Positions 46,312-56,223 of a stretch of 64,000 nucleotides of DNA are shown piece after piece. Position 1 is the first letter of the stretch; each line of letters starts with the position of its first letter. A program made the position numbers and the translations under genes. Under the pieces are notes generated by a model. That model did not search any database, was not told the DNA's origin, and was given only the letters and a program-made list of their open reading frames with translations. This DNA comes from Cinnamomum chago. Taxonomy: Eukaryota; Streptophyta; Magnoliopsida; Laurales; Lauraceae. The stretch is taken from contig CP142460.1 of the NCBI GenBank assembly GCA_038049695.1, positions 37,877,501 through 37,941,500 of the forward strand, written 5' to 3'.

Positions 46312-48071
46312 TGTTAGTTTTATGGTCTCAGTACCAAGGGTATATGATGTAATAAATTGATTAATTTCTTCATTTATCAATACAATTCAATCTTTTCCTT
46401 TCATGAGATGAATGGTGTTTTATATACTTGCACATAACCAATACGAAAGACATAATGGCTCATGAGATGAACCGGAGTCCGCAAGTATACTAGATTAATA
46501 CATGTGTATGGATGAGATCCACATACAAGAGATATGTATTGCAAATCTTATACTTAAATATTTTCACAACCAGTGATGAGATTAGGCATCTCATCTGACA
46601 AGGTTGCAGCACTTTGATCACTACGAGATAGTATGATTTGTCTCAATCATCGGAATGTAAGATTCTGGATCATGGTGCTGGTACATTGGATGTATTGAAG
46701 GACCATGAGGATCACCTTATATACACTGTCTTTACTTTAAGGTCAGCTCTCATAATTCCCTAGCAATAGGCTCATAATCCTGAGACATTAATGAACTCAA
46801 GTTTCTATCTATTCATTTGCTTTGAGTCACCAATGAGTGAGGCCAATTGTAGGTCAACACCTCGGTGATTTGGGTACGTGGTAGTAGAGTTGTGGGAACA
46901 TTCAATGGTCAAGATGGAATCTATCTTTAATATCCCCTTGTGCCAATTAATGGATTTATCATTGGTAAGTGTGCACCCATTCCGATTAAGAGTTAATTGG
47001 ATCGGTACCAAATGATCACTAATTAATTGGCGCTCAAGGATAATAAGATATGGATCTACTTTGGTGGACAGGTCCATTTGATCCATGGATATAGATGGAG
47101 GGGCCTACTTGTGGTACTATGGAAGTTTAGGGTCTTCATTGTAATTTATTCCTAAGACTGGAGTGCAATTGCATTTATATAGTGGAGTTATTTGCAATTA
47201 ACTGTGGGCCCAGATTGCACATGAGATGTAGGGTCGCGTGTCCCAGTTGGAGCCAGCTTTCTAAGGAATCCCTAGTGGTCTCCACGCTAGCCCAAGTTAT
47301 TAGAAAGATACTAATACTACTTGAACTCTAAAAGGAAGGTTACTATTTCTATTTGAAGTGGGACTTCTAATAGTGGTAATGGTAAGTTACTAATTGTTAA
47401 TGGAAGTAGGACTTCTATTTTAATTAGAAAGGAGAAAGCTACTAATTGTTGTCGAAGTGAGACTTCTATGGCAACTAGCAAAGGAGAAGTTTACTATTTT
47501 GTAATGGGAGTTAAACTTTTATTTCAAAAAGGAAAAGAGGTGGATTGGAGGGCTATATACAGAGGAATAAACCCCTCTTGGTCGTATATAATAGTGTGAG
47601 CAATTACAGTCCCTTTGTGTAAGTGTTGCACAAGTTCTCTTCCTCTCTAAGTTCTCCTCTCTTTCACCTTTAGTTCCTTAGAGTTACTAGTTAGGTTTTC
47701 TCATTGAGATTCCACCATCTTCTTGAGAAAAGAGATCTATTACGGGTAATAATGTGGAAGATTAAAAGGTGTTGGAGATTCTGAATTGGATAGTGAAGGT
47801 GTTCATCATCAAAGGAAAGAACTCAAATTCTCCATTAGAGCACAACAAAGCTCCAAAGGTATATCTACATCTTTGTATGCTGTAGATTTCGTGGTTGCAT
47901 GTTTAGGTGGTGTTTTCTATCTTCTAGATAGGATATATTGATGTACATGGTTTATGAGGTTGAGGGATTACATCCTAGATTGGGTTTGTTGCCTTCTAGA
48001 TAATTGATCCCTGCATCAAATGGGTCAAAAGTTTTTGAAACATGTCTGGAAGGCCCACCTAGTTCCCAACA
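46312..48071 (+). repeat. complete Ty1/copia LTR, plus strand
   Basis: It is 1760 bp, TGTTAG...CCCAACA, bounded by a polypurine tract before it and a primer-binding site after it. It therefore acts as 3' LTR for the pol tail and as 5' LTR for the following leader. A TATATA box lies at about 47558 (GGCTATATACAG). Confidence 0.88.
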
Positions 48072-48073
48072 AT

Positions 48074-48086
48074 TGGTATCAGAGCC
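48074..48086 (+). other. primer-binding site, plus-strand Ty1/copia
   Basis: TGGTATCAGAGCC lies 2 bp after the LTR end, matching initiator tRNA-Met. Confidence 0.9.
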
Positions 48087-49787
48087 ATACCCCATCTCTA
48101 ATCATGTTAGATCAGCAAGCTTGCTCCAATCTTTGCATGAGATGCGAAGAAGATGAAGCAAGGGCTATGTAAGGATCGGTTTTGATGAATTTACTTGGTT
48201 TGATAGTAGATTCATGTTTGGATAGTTACAAAAGGGTTTAATAATGATGGAAGGATGGTAGAAAGCCATTGTAACACTTTGGAAGTGATTTGGGGAAGAA
48301 TGGACACGAAACAGAAAACCCATGTTGCAGGTTTTCGTCAGTCCGGTCGTCCTGGCCCCGTGCTCGGTCGACCGGCCCCCTACCCGGTCGACCGAGCCAA
48401 CGACACAGCATGCTGCTGTAACTGGTTTTTCCAGTTTCGGGTCTTCTCTTACATCCTATTTTTCCAGCATTATTTTGCAGCCTATTTTTGTGATTTGTAT
48501 GGTTGTATGAGATACTAACTTGCAGATGATAATGTCCTCTCCATATGGCCCGCAAGTCTTTTGTTTTCTATTTATGGTGATTAGTTTATTTAAGGCTAAA
48601 TGTAAAGGGCGTCATGGTTTCCTTGGTTTCCCGTGAAAGGGCAAGGCATGATGAATTTCCCTATAGCCCTTTTATTTACATGTTTAGATTACCATGTAAG
48701 TCTCATACTTGAGGCATAGGAATTTATATAATTTTTCTAAATTTGTAAATTCTGGTAATGTCCGAGACGAAGAAGGAAAGCAATGTTGGACTCCTAATCA
48801 AAGAGTTTGAAGATTACCAAAAGTGTTTTGGAGTTGCCCAAAGAGTTTGATGAACTCCAGAAGTTTTGGAAAGTCTAGAAGTCGAAGAAGTCTATTCCGC
48901 TTGGGCCATGTGGAGGAGAGGACTAGTTTCTATTTTTTGCAATTTCTATTTATGGATGCATGCTTAATTTAGAATATTTCCAGATCTAATCCAAACATAG
49001 CAAGTTACTAAAGTTGGTCAAATCAAATTAATTTTTGGAAAGAGTTCTCATTAGTGTTGATGACCCATGAGATGGACACATTGGTAACACTAATTTAGAA
49101 ACTGGACTTTCCTTAAAATAACTTGACTTGGAACCAATCTTTGATCATATCATGAGATGATTTGATATTCATATGTTTACATGTGGGCCCTAATACCTTA
49201 CAAGGAAATCCTCAATTCTAAAATATTAAGTGGGAGCGGGGCATTTATATTTAGAAATCCCCATGATTTTCCACCATAGGTCCATTGTAAGGAAAGTATT
49301 AGCCTCGCGCCATCTTGAGAATAGCCGTTCCCCACGAAGGGTTTTTACTTGTCTGGTTATTAGATATGGATCTCCTATGGATAGTGTTTGTGAGACGGGG
49401 CGGGGGCCCACTCCCCAAGGAGGAGCTGCTCGCAACGGTTGTCATGCAATGCTAGTTGGTGGGTCACACTTAACTAAAATAATGATGTAGTATCCCCAAG
49501 GATTTGCCTTATTTATCTTAGAAACCGAAGTTAATCGGGAGTCATTCATTATTTGGTATGAGATACCTAGATAATAATGAATGAAGGGGATCATGGAGAG
49601 TTAGTCTTAATCCTAATTTTGAACAACTTTGATCCGCACCAATCTAGGTGGTATTCGCACTCCCCAAGGAGGCATACCCCGGGGATTGGGATTCCGATGT
49701 ATTCTGAATTTAGTGGTTATGAGGATTCCATATAAATTTGGTAGAATACTAAACCCTAATGTCATTTAAAATTCATTAATTGAATGT
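48087..49787 (+). other. Ty1/copia leader, 1.7 kb, non-coding
   Basis: It corresponds to the inverted leader at 40745-42250 plus 45271-45507, but lacks the solo LTR. It contains palindromes at 48345-48392 (cores 48346 degenerate, 48367, 48387). No gene is supported; short frames are not conserved in the inverted copy. Confidence 0.75.
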
Positions 49788-50065
49788 ATGGTTATGTGCT
49801 ACAGTATTTCAAGCATCAATTCAAATACTTTGAATCCACTTGCGACCATCCTCAACCAGAATAAGTTGGTGGGATCCAATTATGTAGACTGGAAACGGAA
49901 CCTGGATATAGTCCTGACAGCTTCAGGATAAAAATATGTCCTTACCAAACCCCCCCCCCCCCCCTTGATAAGCCATTGCCGGAAGCATCACAGGAAGAAA
50001 AGGAACTTTACACCAAGTGGGCCAAAGACGATGAGATCGCCAGATGTTATATACAGGCATCCATG
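49788..50065 (+). pseudogene. Ty1/copia Gag N-terminal fragment
   Basis: It starts at the ATG matching 40744 of the inverted copy. A TAA in the SGYKY region (about 49928) and a C15 run at 49950-49964 (C7 in the other copy) break it. Sequence homologous to gag stops after GCATCCATG (50065), where an LTR begins, so the rest of gag and all of pol are deleted. Confidence 0.82.
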
Positions 50066-50436
50066 AGTTAGTTTTGATGGTCTCACTACCAAGTTTATGA
50101 TGTAATAAATTGATTCAATTCTTTATTTATCAATACAATCATGCTTTCCTTTCATGAGATGAATGGTGTTTAATTATATACTTGCACATAACCAAAACAA
50201 AAGACATAATGGTTCATGAGATGAACCGGAGTCCACAAGTATACTAGATGTAATACATGTGTATTGATGAGATCCACATACAGGAGACATGTATTGCAAA
50301 TCTTATACTTAAATATCTTCACAACCAGTGATGAGATTGGGCATCTCATCTGACAAGGTTGCAGCACTTTGATCACTATGAGATAGTGTGGTTTGTCTCG
50401 ATCATCAGAATGTAACATTCTTGATCATGGTGCTGG
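50066..50436 (+). repeat. second plus-strand Ty1/copia LTR, part 1
   Basis: It matches the start of the LTR at 46312 (first two bases mutated, AGTTAG). It is interrupted at 50437 by a gag-only element and continues at 58123-59243 and 62255-62526. Together these make about 1764 bp. GCTGG (50432-50436) is the left target duplication of the insert. Confidence 0.85.
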
Positions 50437-52333
50437 TGTTAGGTATTTTGTTTTTGCAATTTGGTGGATGCATTTGCATATTGGCATCATTTGAATTCAC
50501 ACACATGCATTGATTTAAAATATCTTGAAATCTAGTTTTATACATGCATTGGTTTTTAGATTTGGAAAAGTTTGTGTTTTATGCATGGTTTGGTTCTAAA
50601 CTTGGATGCATTGGTTTTAGAACCCAAAACTCTTTTGAAAACCTAATTCCTTGTGCATTATATTTGGAAAATCATCTTGTGTATTTAGGTTTGAGTCTTG
50701 CATACATTCTTCACAAAAAGAATCATTTTGTATGCAATTTGATTTGAAAAGAGTTTTTACTAATCAAGCTTGCCTTTGGTTTTAAACCTTTGAATCATTT
50801 TAGGCTTTGTGTGTTTCATGTTTTTAAATGTTTTAAAACATGTTTTTAAGCTTGGTTTAGTGACCCACAAAATTCCACAAAGAAAATCTTCAAAATGCAA
50901 AAGTTGGAATTTTTGGGGGTGTCCCGGCAGTGTCGCCGGTCGACCGAGACCCGGGTCTCGGTCGACCGAGAACACTGTAGGGCAAATGGACTGTTTTTTG
51001 AACTGAAGCCCCAACGGTCAGAAATATGACCGTTGTGCTTTCTCGGTCGACCGAGACCTCTTTGCCGGTCGACCGAGAACTAGCCGTTGGCAACTTTTTG
51101 GCTATAAAGTCCATTCATTTCCAACCTTTTTCAAGGCTTGAAACTTGAACCTTTGAGAGCATTTTGGAGCCATTGAAAGGGGATGAAGTTGGAAAGGCTA
51201 GGAGGCAATTAGGAGAGCTAAAGCTTGGATTATTAAGTTAAACCACCAAGTAAGCTCTACCTTTATTAATCATAGTTATGTGCTTTGTTTAAACTATTGG
51301 TATATGATATTTAGCATAATAACTATGATGTGTTGAATCCATTCTTCTTCTAATCTTTGGTCTAATTAAGATTGGATTCTTCACCTTTGTTTTCAATCCA
51401 AGTTGTTAACTTTATTAATCATGCTTAGACAAAATCTTTGTTTTTCTTTCATAGCATGAGTCTTTTACTTGGTTGAAACATTGTTTGTTGTTTTCATTCA
51501 TTGAAGCATTAGTTAAATTAATTTGGTTTTGAAAACAACATGCACATGCATCACATGTTCTAAATTAGTCATTTTCATACAACTTGTTAGTCCTTGATTT
51601 TCATGTCATAAACAAGTTGAATTTCTACATGTGATTTGCATAAGACTTCAATCAAATCTTTTATGAGCTTTAAACTTTGAATTGCTTTAAGCAATATATT
51701 GAGTGAGCCTTCTTTTTAAAATTGATTGGAGTCATCACACACACACATCATAATCATACACTTTTGCATACATAGAGTGTTTGTGTGAGTTTGTATTAAA
51801 CTTTCATATCCGCCTATTTAAGAGGCAATTTCATTGAGCTAAAATTGTAATCTCTTAGAGTGTTGAGTAAACACTTTCTTTGAGAAATCTTGAAGTGTGT
51901 AAGGTTATTGCTTAGCCTAAGAAAAGCATTTTGTAAAGGTTATTGCTTAGCCTCTAAAAGCACATTGATAGGTTATTGCTTAGCCTTGAAAAGCATCTTG
52001 TAAAGGTTGTTGTTGAGCCTTAGAAAAACAACATTGTAAGGGTTATTGCTTAGCCTTTGAAAAAGCATACATAGTGGAAATCCGGTGGGGTGATTGGATT
52101 CACAAGCCGGTAGTGGATGTAGGCATTGAGGCCGAACCACTATAAACATTGGTGTTGTGGTGCATGCTATGTGGTGATTGTTTTTGTTTAGCTTCCGCAT
52201 TTTATTTGATTAATCATCACATGTGACTAGTTTGTGTTAAGATTTAAAATTGGCCATAATTAGTCACAATTGTAGCACACCCTATTCACCCCCCCCCCCC
52301 CCCTCTAGGGTTAGGATCCATAGCGGACTTTCA
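50437..52333 (+). repeat. 5' LTR of the gag-only element
   Basis: It is 1897 bp, starts TGTTAGG and ends CTTTCA. It holds two palindrome pairs upstream of TATA (51103-51109), a minisatellite of GGTTATTGCTTAGCC units (51900-52070), the block GGCCGAACCACTATAAA (about 52128-52144) and a C15 run before CTCTAGGGTTAGGATCC. Confidence 0.9.
50937..51109 (+). promoter_or_regulatory. LTR promoter: two CGGTCGACCG pairs and TATA box
   Basis: Perfect decamers start at 50937, 50959, 51044 and 51066. Both pairs are spaced 22 bp. An AACGGTCA/TGACCGTT dyad lies between the pairs (about 51013-51034). TATAAAG follows at 51103-51109, 28 bp after the last palindrome. The 3' LTR has the same set from 56724 to 56896, with one site changed to CGATCGACCG (56853). 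Confidence 0.7.
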
Positions 52334-52335
52334 AT

Positions 52336-52348
52336 TGGTATCAGAGCC
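52336..52348 (+). other. primer-binding site of the gag-only element
   Basis: TGGTATCAGAGCC lies 2 bp after the LTR end, matching initiator tRNA-Met. Confidence 0.9.
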
Positions 52349-52434
52349 AAGTGCTCTAATCCCTTAGGATCAAGTGTTTGGAACTCTTGATTAGGTGTAA
52401 AAACCTAGAGTTAAAACCCTAGAGTAGTCTTTGT

Positions 52435-53829
52435 ATGAAAATCATTAGAATGGACTCCACTATGCTAGACTTTGTAGATTCTTCTAGACCCCTCATTCTT
52501 CCATCTTATGGAGATTCAAACATTGAAATTAAGGAATCTCAACTTGAATTAAAAGAAGAAGAATTTGATGAACTTGAAGCCTATGAGGAATTGTACACAT
52601 GGTCCTTAGAGGTTTCCAAGAAAAATAAAAGATTAAAAGAAGAATCTATAAGGCTAAACCAAGAATTAGACTCTTCTAAAAATGAACTTAGAGAAAAAGA
52701 TGAATTTATAAATTGTGTAGAATCTAAGTTCATGATCTCTTTAAATAATCTATCTAACATTCAAGATGAACTAAAAGAATTAAAGATGGATTATGATAAT
52801 GTCAATAAAGAAAATTTAATTCTAAGAGATCAAATAAAAAGGCAAGACAAAGACTTTAACAATTTAGAAGCCAAGTTGATTAAAAGTAAGTTAAAAACCC
52901 AAGAGCTTGGATCTAATGTTGTTAATGAACTAAAGCTTGAATTAAAACTTGCCAATGAAGAGCTAAGCAATTATAAGGAAATTGAAAATGAGCTTTCTAA
53001 AGTCAAACATGAAAATTCAATCCTTATAACCAAAGTCACTCAACTTGAAGGATATAAACAAAAGTATGAGTGCAAGTTTACCCAAAGTGAAGAAAGACTT
53101 GAAAAATTATTTAAATTGGGTAAACCTCATGGAGATAGGACGGGTATTGGATTTAATAGGAATATGTCTTATGACCCTAAATTCACCAACACTTTTGTGA
53201 AAGGTGAGTCCTCATTCTCTAGCACTCACACTTCTTTGCCCATGTCTAAATGTAATTATTGTGGCATTGAAGGACACTTTAGGTTTGAGTGCAAACTAAG
53301 AAGAAGCAATGTGTCTAATCCCATCTTTGAACCAAAGAAAGTAAAATCAAACTTGAAGGGTAAGACACTAAAAATCAAGAAAGACTCCAAAATGACTAAA
53401 CAAGTTAAATCTCTTAAAATGGAGTCTCCTAAGATAGATTCTAAAAAGCTTAAACAAGTCAAACCAAGTTTGAAAGAATCTATTAACAAAAAGCTTCTCA
53501 ACCTACCTCCCTTAAGTCAAAACATGAAAGAACTTTTGAAGAAATTTACTAAGTTAAATCTAAATTTCAAAAGTCAAAGAAAGGGAGAAAATAAGAAGAA
53601 AAGAAAAGTGAAACAATCCCCTAAGAAGAAAACTCACCAACATCAAAAGACTAATCACCATTCTAAGCCAAATTTAGTAAAATCTAAATATCATGGTGAT
53701 AAGTTCAAATTGAAAATTTATCAAGTTAAATCTCCTTTAGTTGGTGAGAATTCCAAGATAGATCTCAAAGTTCAACCCTCCCAAGACCTTAGGTGGATTC
53801 CTAAAGTTATTTACCTAGACAAACCTTAG
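52435..53829 (+). CDS. gag: Gag-like coiled-coil/zinc-knuckle protein
   Basis: This 464-residue ORF starts about 85 bp after the primer-binding site. The first ATG (MKIIRMDSTML) is kept because the old copy shares it, though the array copies start at the second Met. A long coiled coil covers about residues 35-225, with a single 49-residue module where the array copies have two. The zinc knuckle CNYCGIEGHFRFEC is at 273-286, followed by a Lys-rich tail ending LRWIPKVIYLDKP. Similarity to the array proteins is high throughout. Role inferred: nucleocapsid-like RNA binding in trans-mobilised particles; no enzyme domain follows. Confidence 0.78.
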   Translation: MKIIRMDSTMLDFVDSSRPLILPSYGDSNIEIKESQLELKEEEFDELEAYEELYTWSLEVSKKNKRLKEESIRLNQELDSSKNELREKDEFINCVESKFMISLNNLSNIQDELKELKMDYDNVNKENLILRDQIKRQDKDFNNLEAKLIKSKLKTQELGSNVVNELKLELKLANEELSNYKEIENELSKVKHENSILITKVTQLEGYKQKYECKFTQSEERLEKLFKLGKPHGDRTGIGFNRNMSYDPKFTNTFVKGESSFSSTHTSLPMSKCNYCGIEGHFRFECKLRRSNVSNPIFEPKKVKSNLKGKTLKIKKDSKMTKQVKSLKMESPKIDSKKLKQVKPSLKESINKKLLNLPPLSQNMKELLKKFTKLNLNFKSQRKGENKKKRKVKQSPKKKTHQHQKTNHHSKPNLVKSKYHGDKFKLKIYQVKSPLVGENSKIDLKVQPSQDLRWIPKVIYLDKP

Positions 53830-56223
53830 GGTCTTGAACCTCATTGACCAACCTACTCTTTATTAGTTAAATCACTTTGTTGGTCATGATTGCATTTGCA
53901 TTTTGTTTCTTTTAGTTAGATTTCTTAAAATGCATTGCTTCTTTATGATCATTTGATTTTGTTTTCATGCACCTTTCTAGTTACATATCATGGTTTTCAA
54001 AATCTTTTGATTATAATTTCATCATGGTTGATTTGCTTTTTGCACACATAAGTTTTGCATTGCATTTCTACATGATCAATTGATTGTGATTTCAAAAGCT
54101 CTCATAGCTAGACTCTTCATGATCAATTGTTGTTTAATCAATTCAAGTTTTTCCATGGATTTCTAAGTTATACTTGATTATGGAAAATCATTGTTTTGAA
54201 AAATCAACTTGTATGTGTTTCAATTAAGTTATATCTTTTAAAATACAATGTTGAAAATTGATCTTCAAAATCATTCTTTCTATGCTCATTGTTGGATTTT
54301 GTTTTTCAAAATGATTTGAAGATTGTTTGAATGGAAATGCCTATAACATCATTAGTTATATTCATCTAAAGCATGTTCCATGTTTTCATTTCCTTTTCTT
54401 TTGGTTTCATTATATTAGAATTGGAAATGAATGTTGTTTGCATCTTTGCTTTTTTTTTTAGTTATTCTTTTTATATGCAAATGACTATTGGTTCCATGTA
54501 TGGTTGTGTTCTTAGTTACATTTGTAGAATCCATACTAGAACCCAAATCCATCCTCTATGCCTACTAGTCATATCTTTATGGATGGTTATGATGTTGATT
54601 CATGTAGATTCTCTTGGAGTCATCCTTATACATGTTTCGACTTCATAGTAGTGTTCTTGATCATATGTACCTATTTGAAATCCATTTCTTGTATTTCATA
54701 GTTATATCTCTTGTTTGATGGATTTCTTAGTGTTGAATTCATATGATCTAGACACTTTGGAAATTGCATGCATTACAAAGCTTTATCCTTTTGCATTGCA
54801 ATTTGCCTTGTTCATCACTATGCTCAATAGTTATATCCTTAAAAGTGATGAATATGCATTAGTGTTGCTTGATGGAAGTTTATCACATCCTTGCTTTTTC
54901 TCTTGTTATCATATTCAATTGGTTTCATTTGGTATAACTTTCCATTGATTTCATATCCAATTGATATCTTATCTTGTGTATGTGATAGACCTTGTGTGCT
55001 TTGGACTAATCTTCATAGTTATATAATTGTTCCACGTCACGCACCATTAGCATCATAATGCTCATGATTGCCACCTCTTTTTGCTCTCATAGGTAAATCT
55101 CATGACCACCATGTTTATGTGTTAATAATATTGGTTGGTTATTATTTGAGGTTGGCTTCATGATTGAATTTCATTTCACTCTTTCATGCACTTTAATAGT
55201 CATATTTATTGATTGAATGAAATGAGTTCAAAACTTACATAGCATATGATTTTCATAAGTAATATTGATTGATGCTATGTTTGAGTAAACCCCATATCAT
55301 GGATAGCTCTAATTTGGATTTTTCCTAATAAGTAACATTCTTGAATCCATTTTAGAGTGATTATGTTAATAGTCATATCCTTTAATCTCAATTGATATGT
55401 TTGTTTCAATTGATATCCATGATTGCTTCTCTCATTTGTCCTAGCTCTCTTTTGGCAATTTGATCATATTGAGCTTAATAGTTAAATGAATCTAATCCTT
55501 TCCTTGAAGTTGACCCTCAATTGGTTAAACCATCTTCTTCTTGCACCTAATAGTTAAATCTTTGTCAAAAGTTTGACAAAAGAAGAGAATGGATTGAGGG
55601 GGAGTGTAAACCTTCATAGGAAGTATTAGTTTGATCAAATTCACCCTTGGATTGCCCTTGAGCCCTTAGAGATAACTTCCATACATGATAGCCTGTTATG
55701 AATTTCATTTTCGATTTCATTTGTTAACAGGTGCTACTAAAGGTATTCTTCTTGTCTCATGTGTGTAGGTACCTTTGCAATTTAATGTCAAAGGGGGAGA
55801 GAGAGTTCAAGTGTGACTCAAAGATCTCCTACTCTTCAAAGGGGGAGAGAGTTCGAGAGTTCAAGTACTCGAAGATCTCCTATCCATCAAAGGGGGAGAA
55901 AGAACTCAAGTTCTCAAAGGGAGAGAATGCATACCTTGCCAAAGGGAGAGAGAGGCATGGTCAAAGGGGGAGAGCAAATAGAAGAAAGAAAGCTTGGAGC
56001 TAAAGAAGATGCTTGGCTAAAGAGAGGAAGATGGAAAGAAAGCTTGAAGAATGATCAAGCTCCAAGCATCAAGAAGATTGAAGAAAAGAGCCCAAGAGCC
56101 CAAGCTAAGAGAAGGAGCATCCAAGAAGAAGATTTCAAGACTTGTCCAGCTGAGGGGGAGCTGAAGACAGAGTGTGTAATTTCAATGATGAGTAAGTTGC
56201 CATCAAATTGCAAAGGGGGAGAT
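53830..56223 (+). other. internal non-coding region of the gag-only element
   Basis: This is AT-rich sequence between the gag stop and the 3' LTR. It contains a 77-codon frame (54715-54948) that closely matches 22507-22740 of the array. It also holds a stretch with repeated AAAGGGGGAGA motifs (55789-55985) inside a 91-codon frame, and the terminal polypurine tract CAAAGGGGGAGAT at 56211-56223. No other coding evidence is visible. Confidence 0.75.
55789..55985 (+). repeat. multiplied polypurine-tract motifs
   Basis: At least four AAAGGGGGAGA copies and two AAAGGGAGAG variants precede the true tract by about 230 bp. This matches the arrangement in both array units and the described Sirevirus feature. 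Confidence 0.78.
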
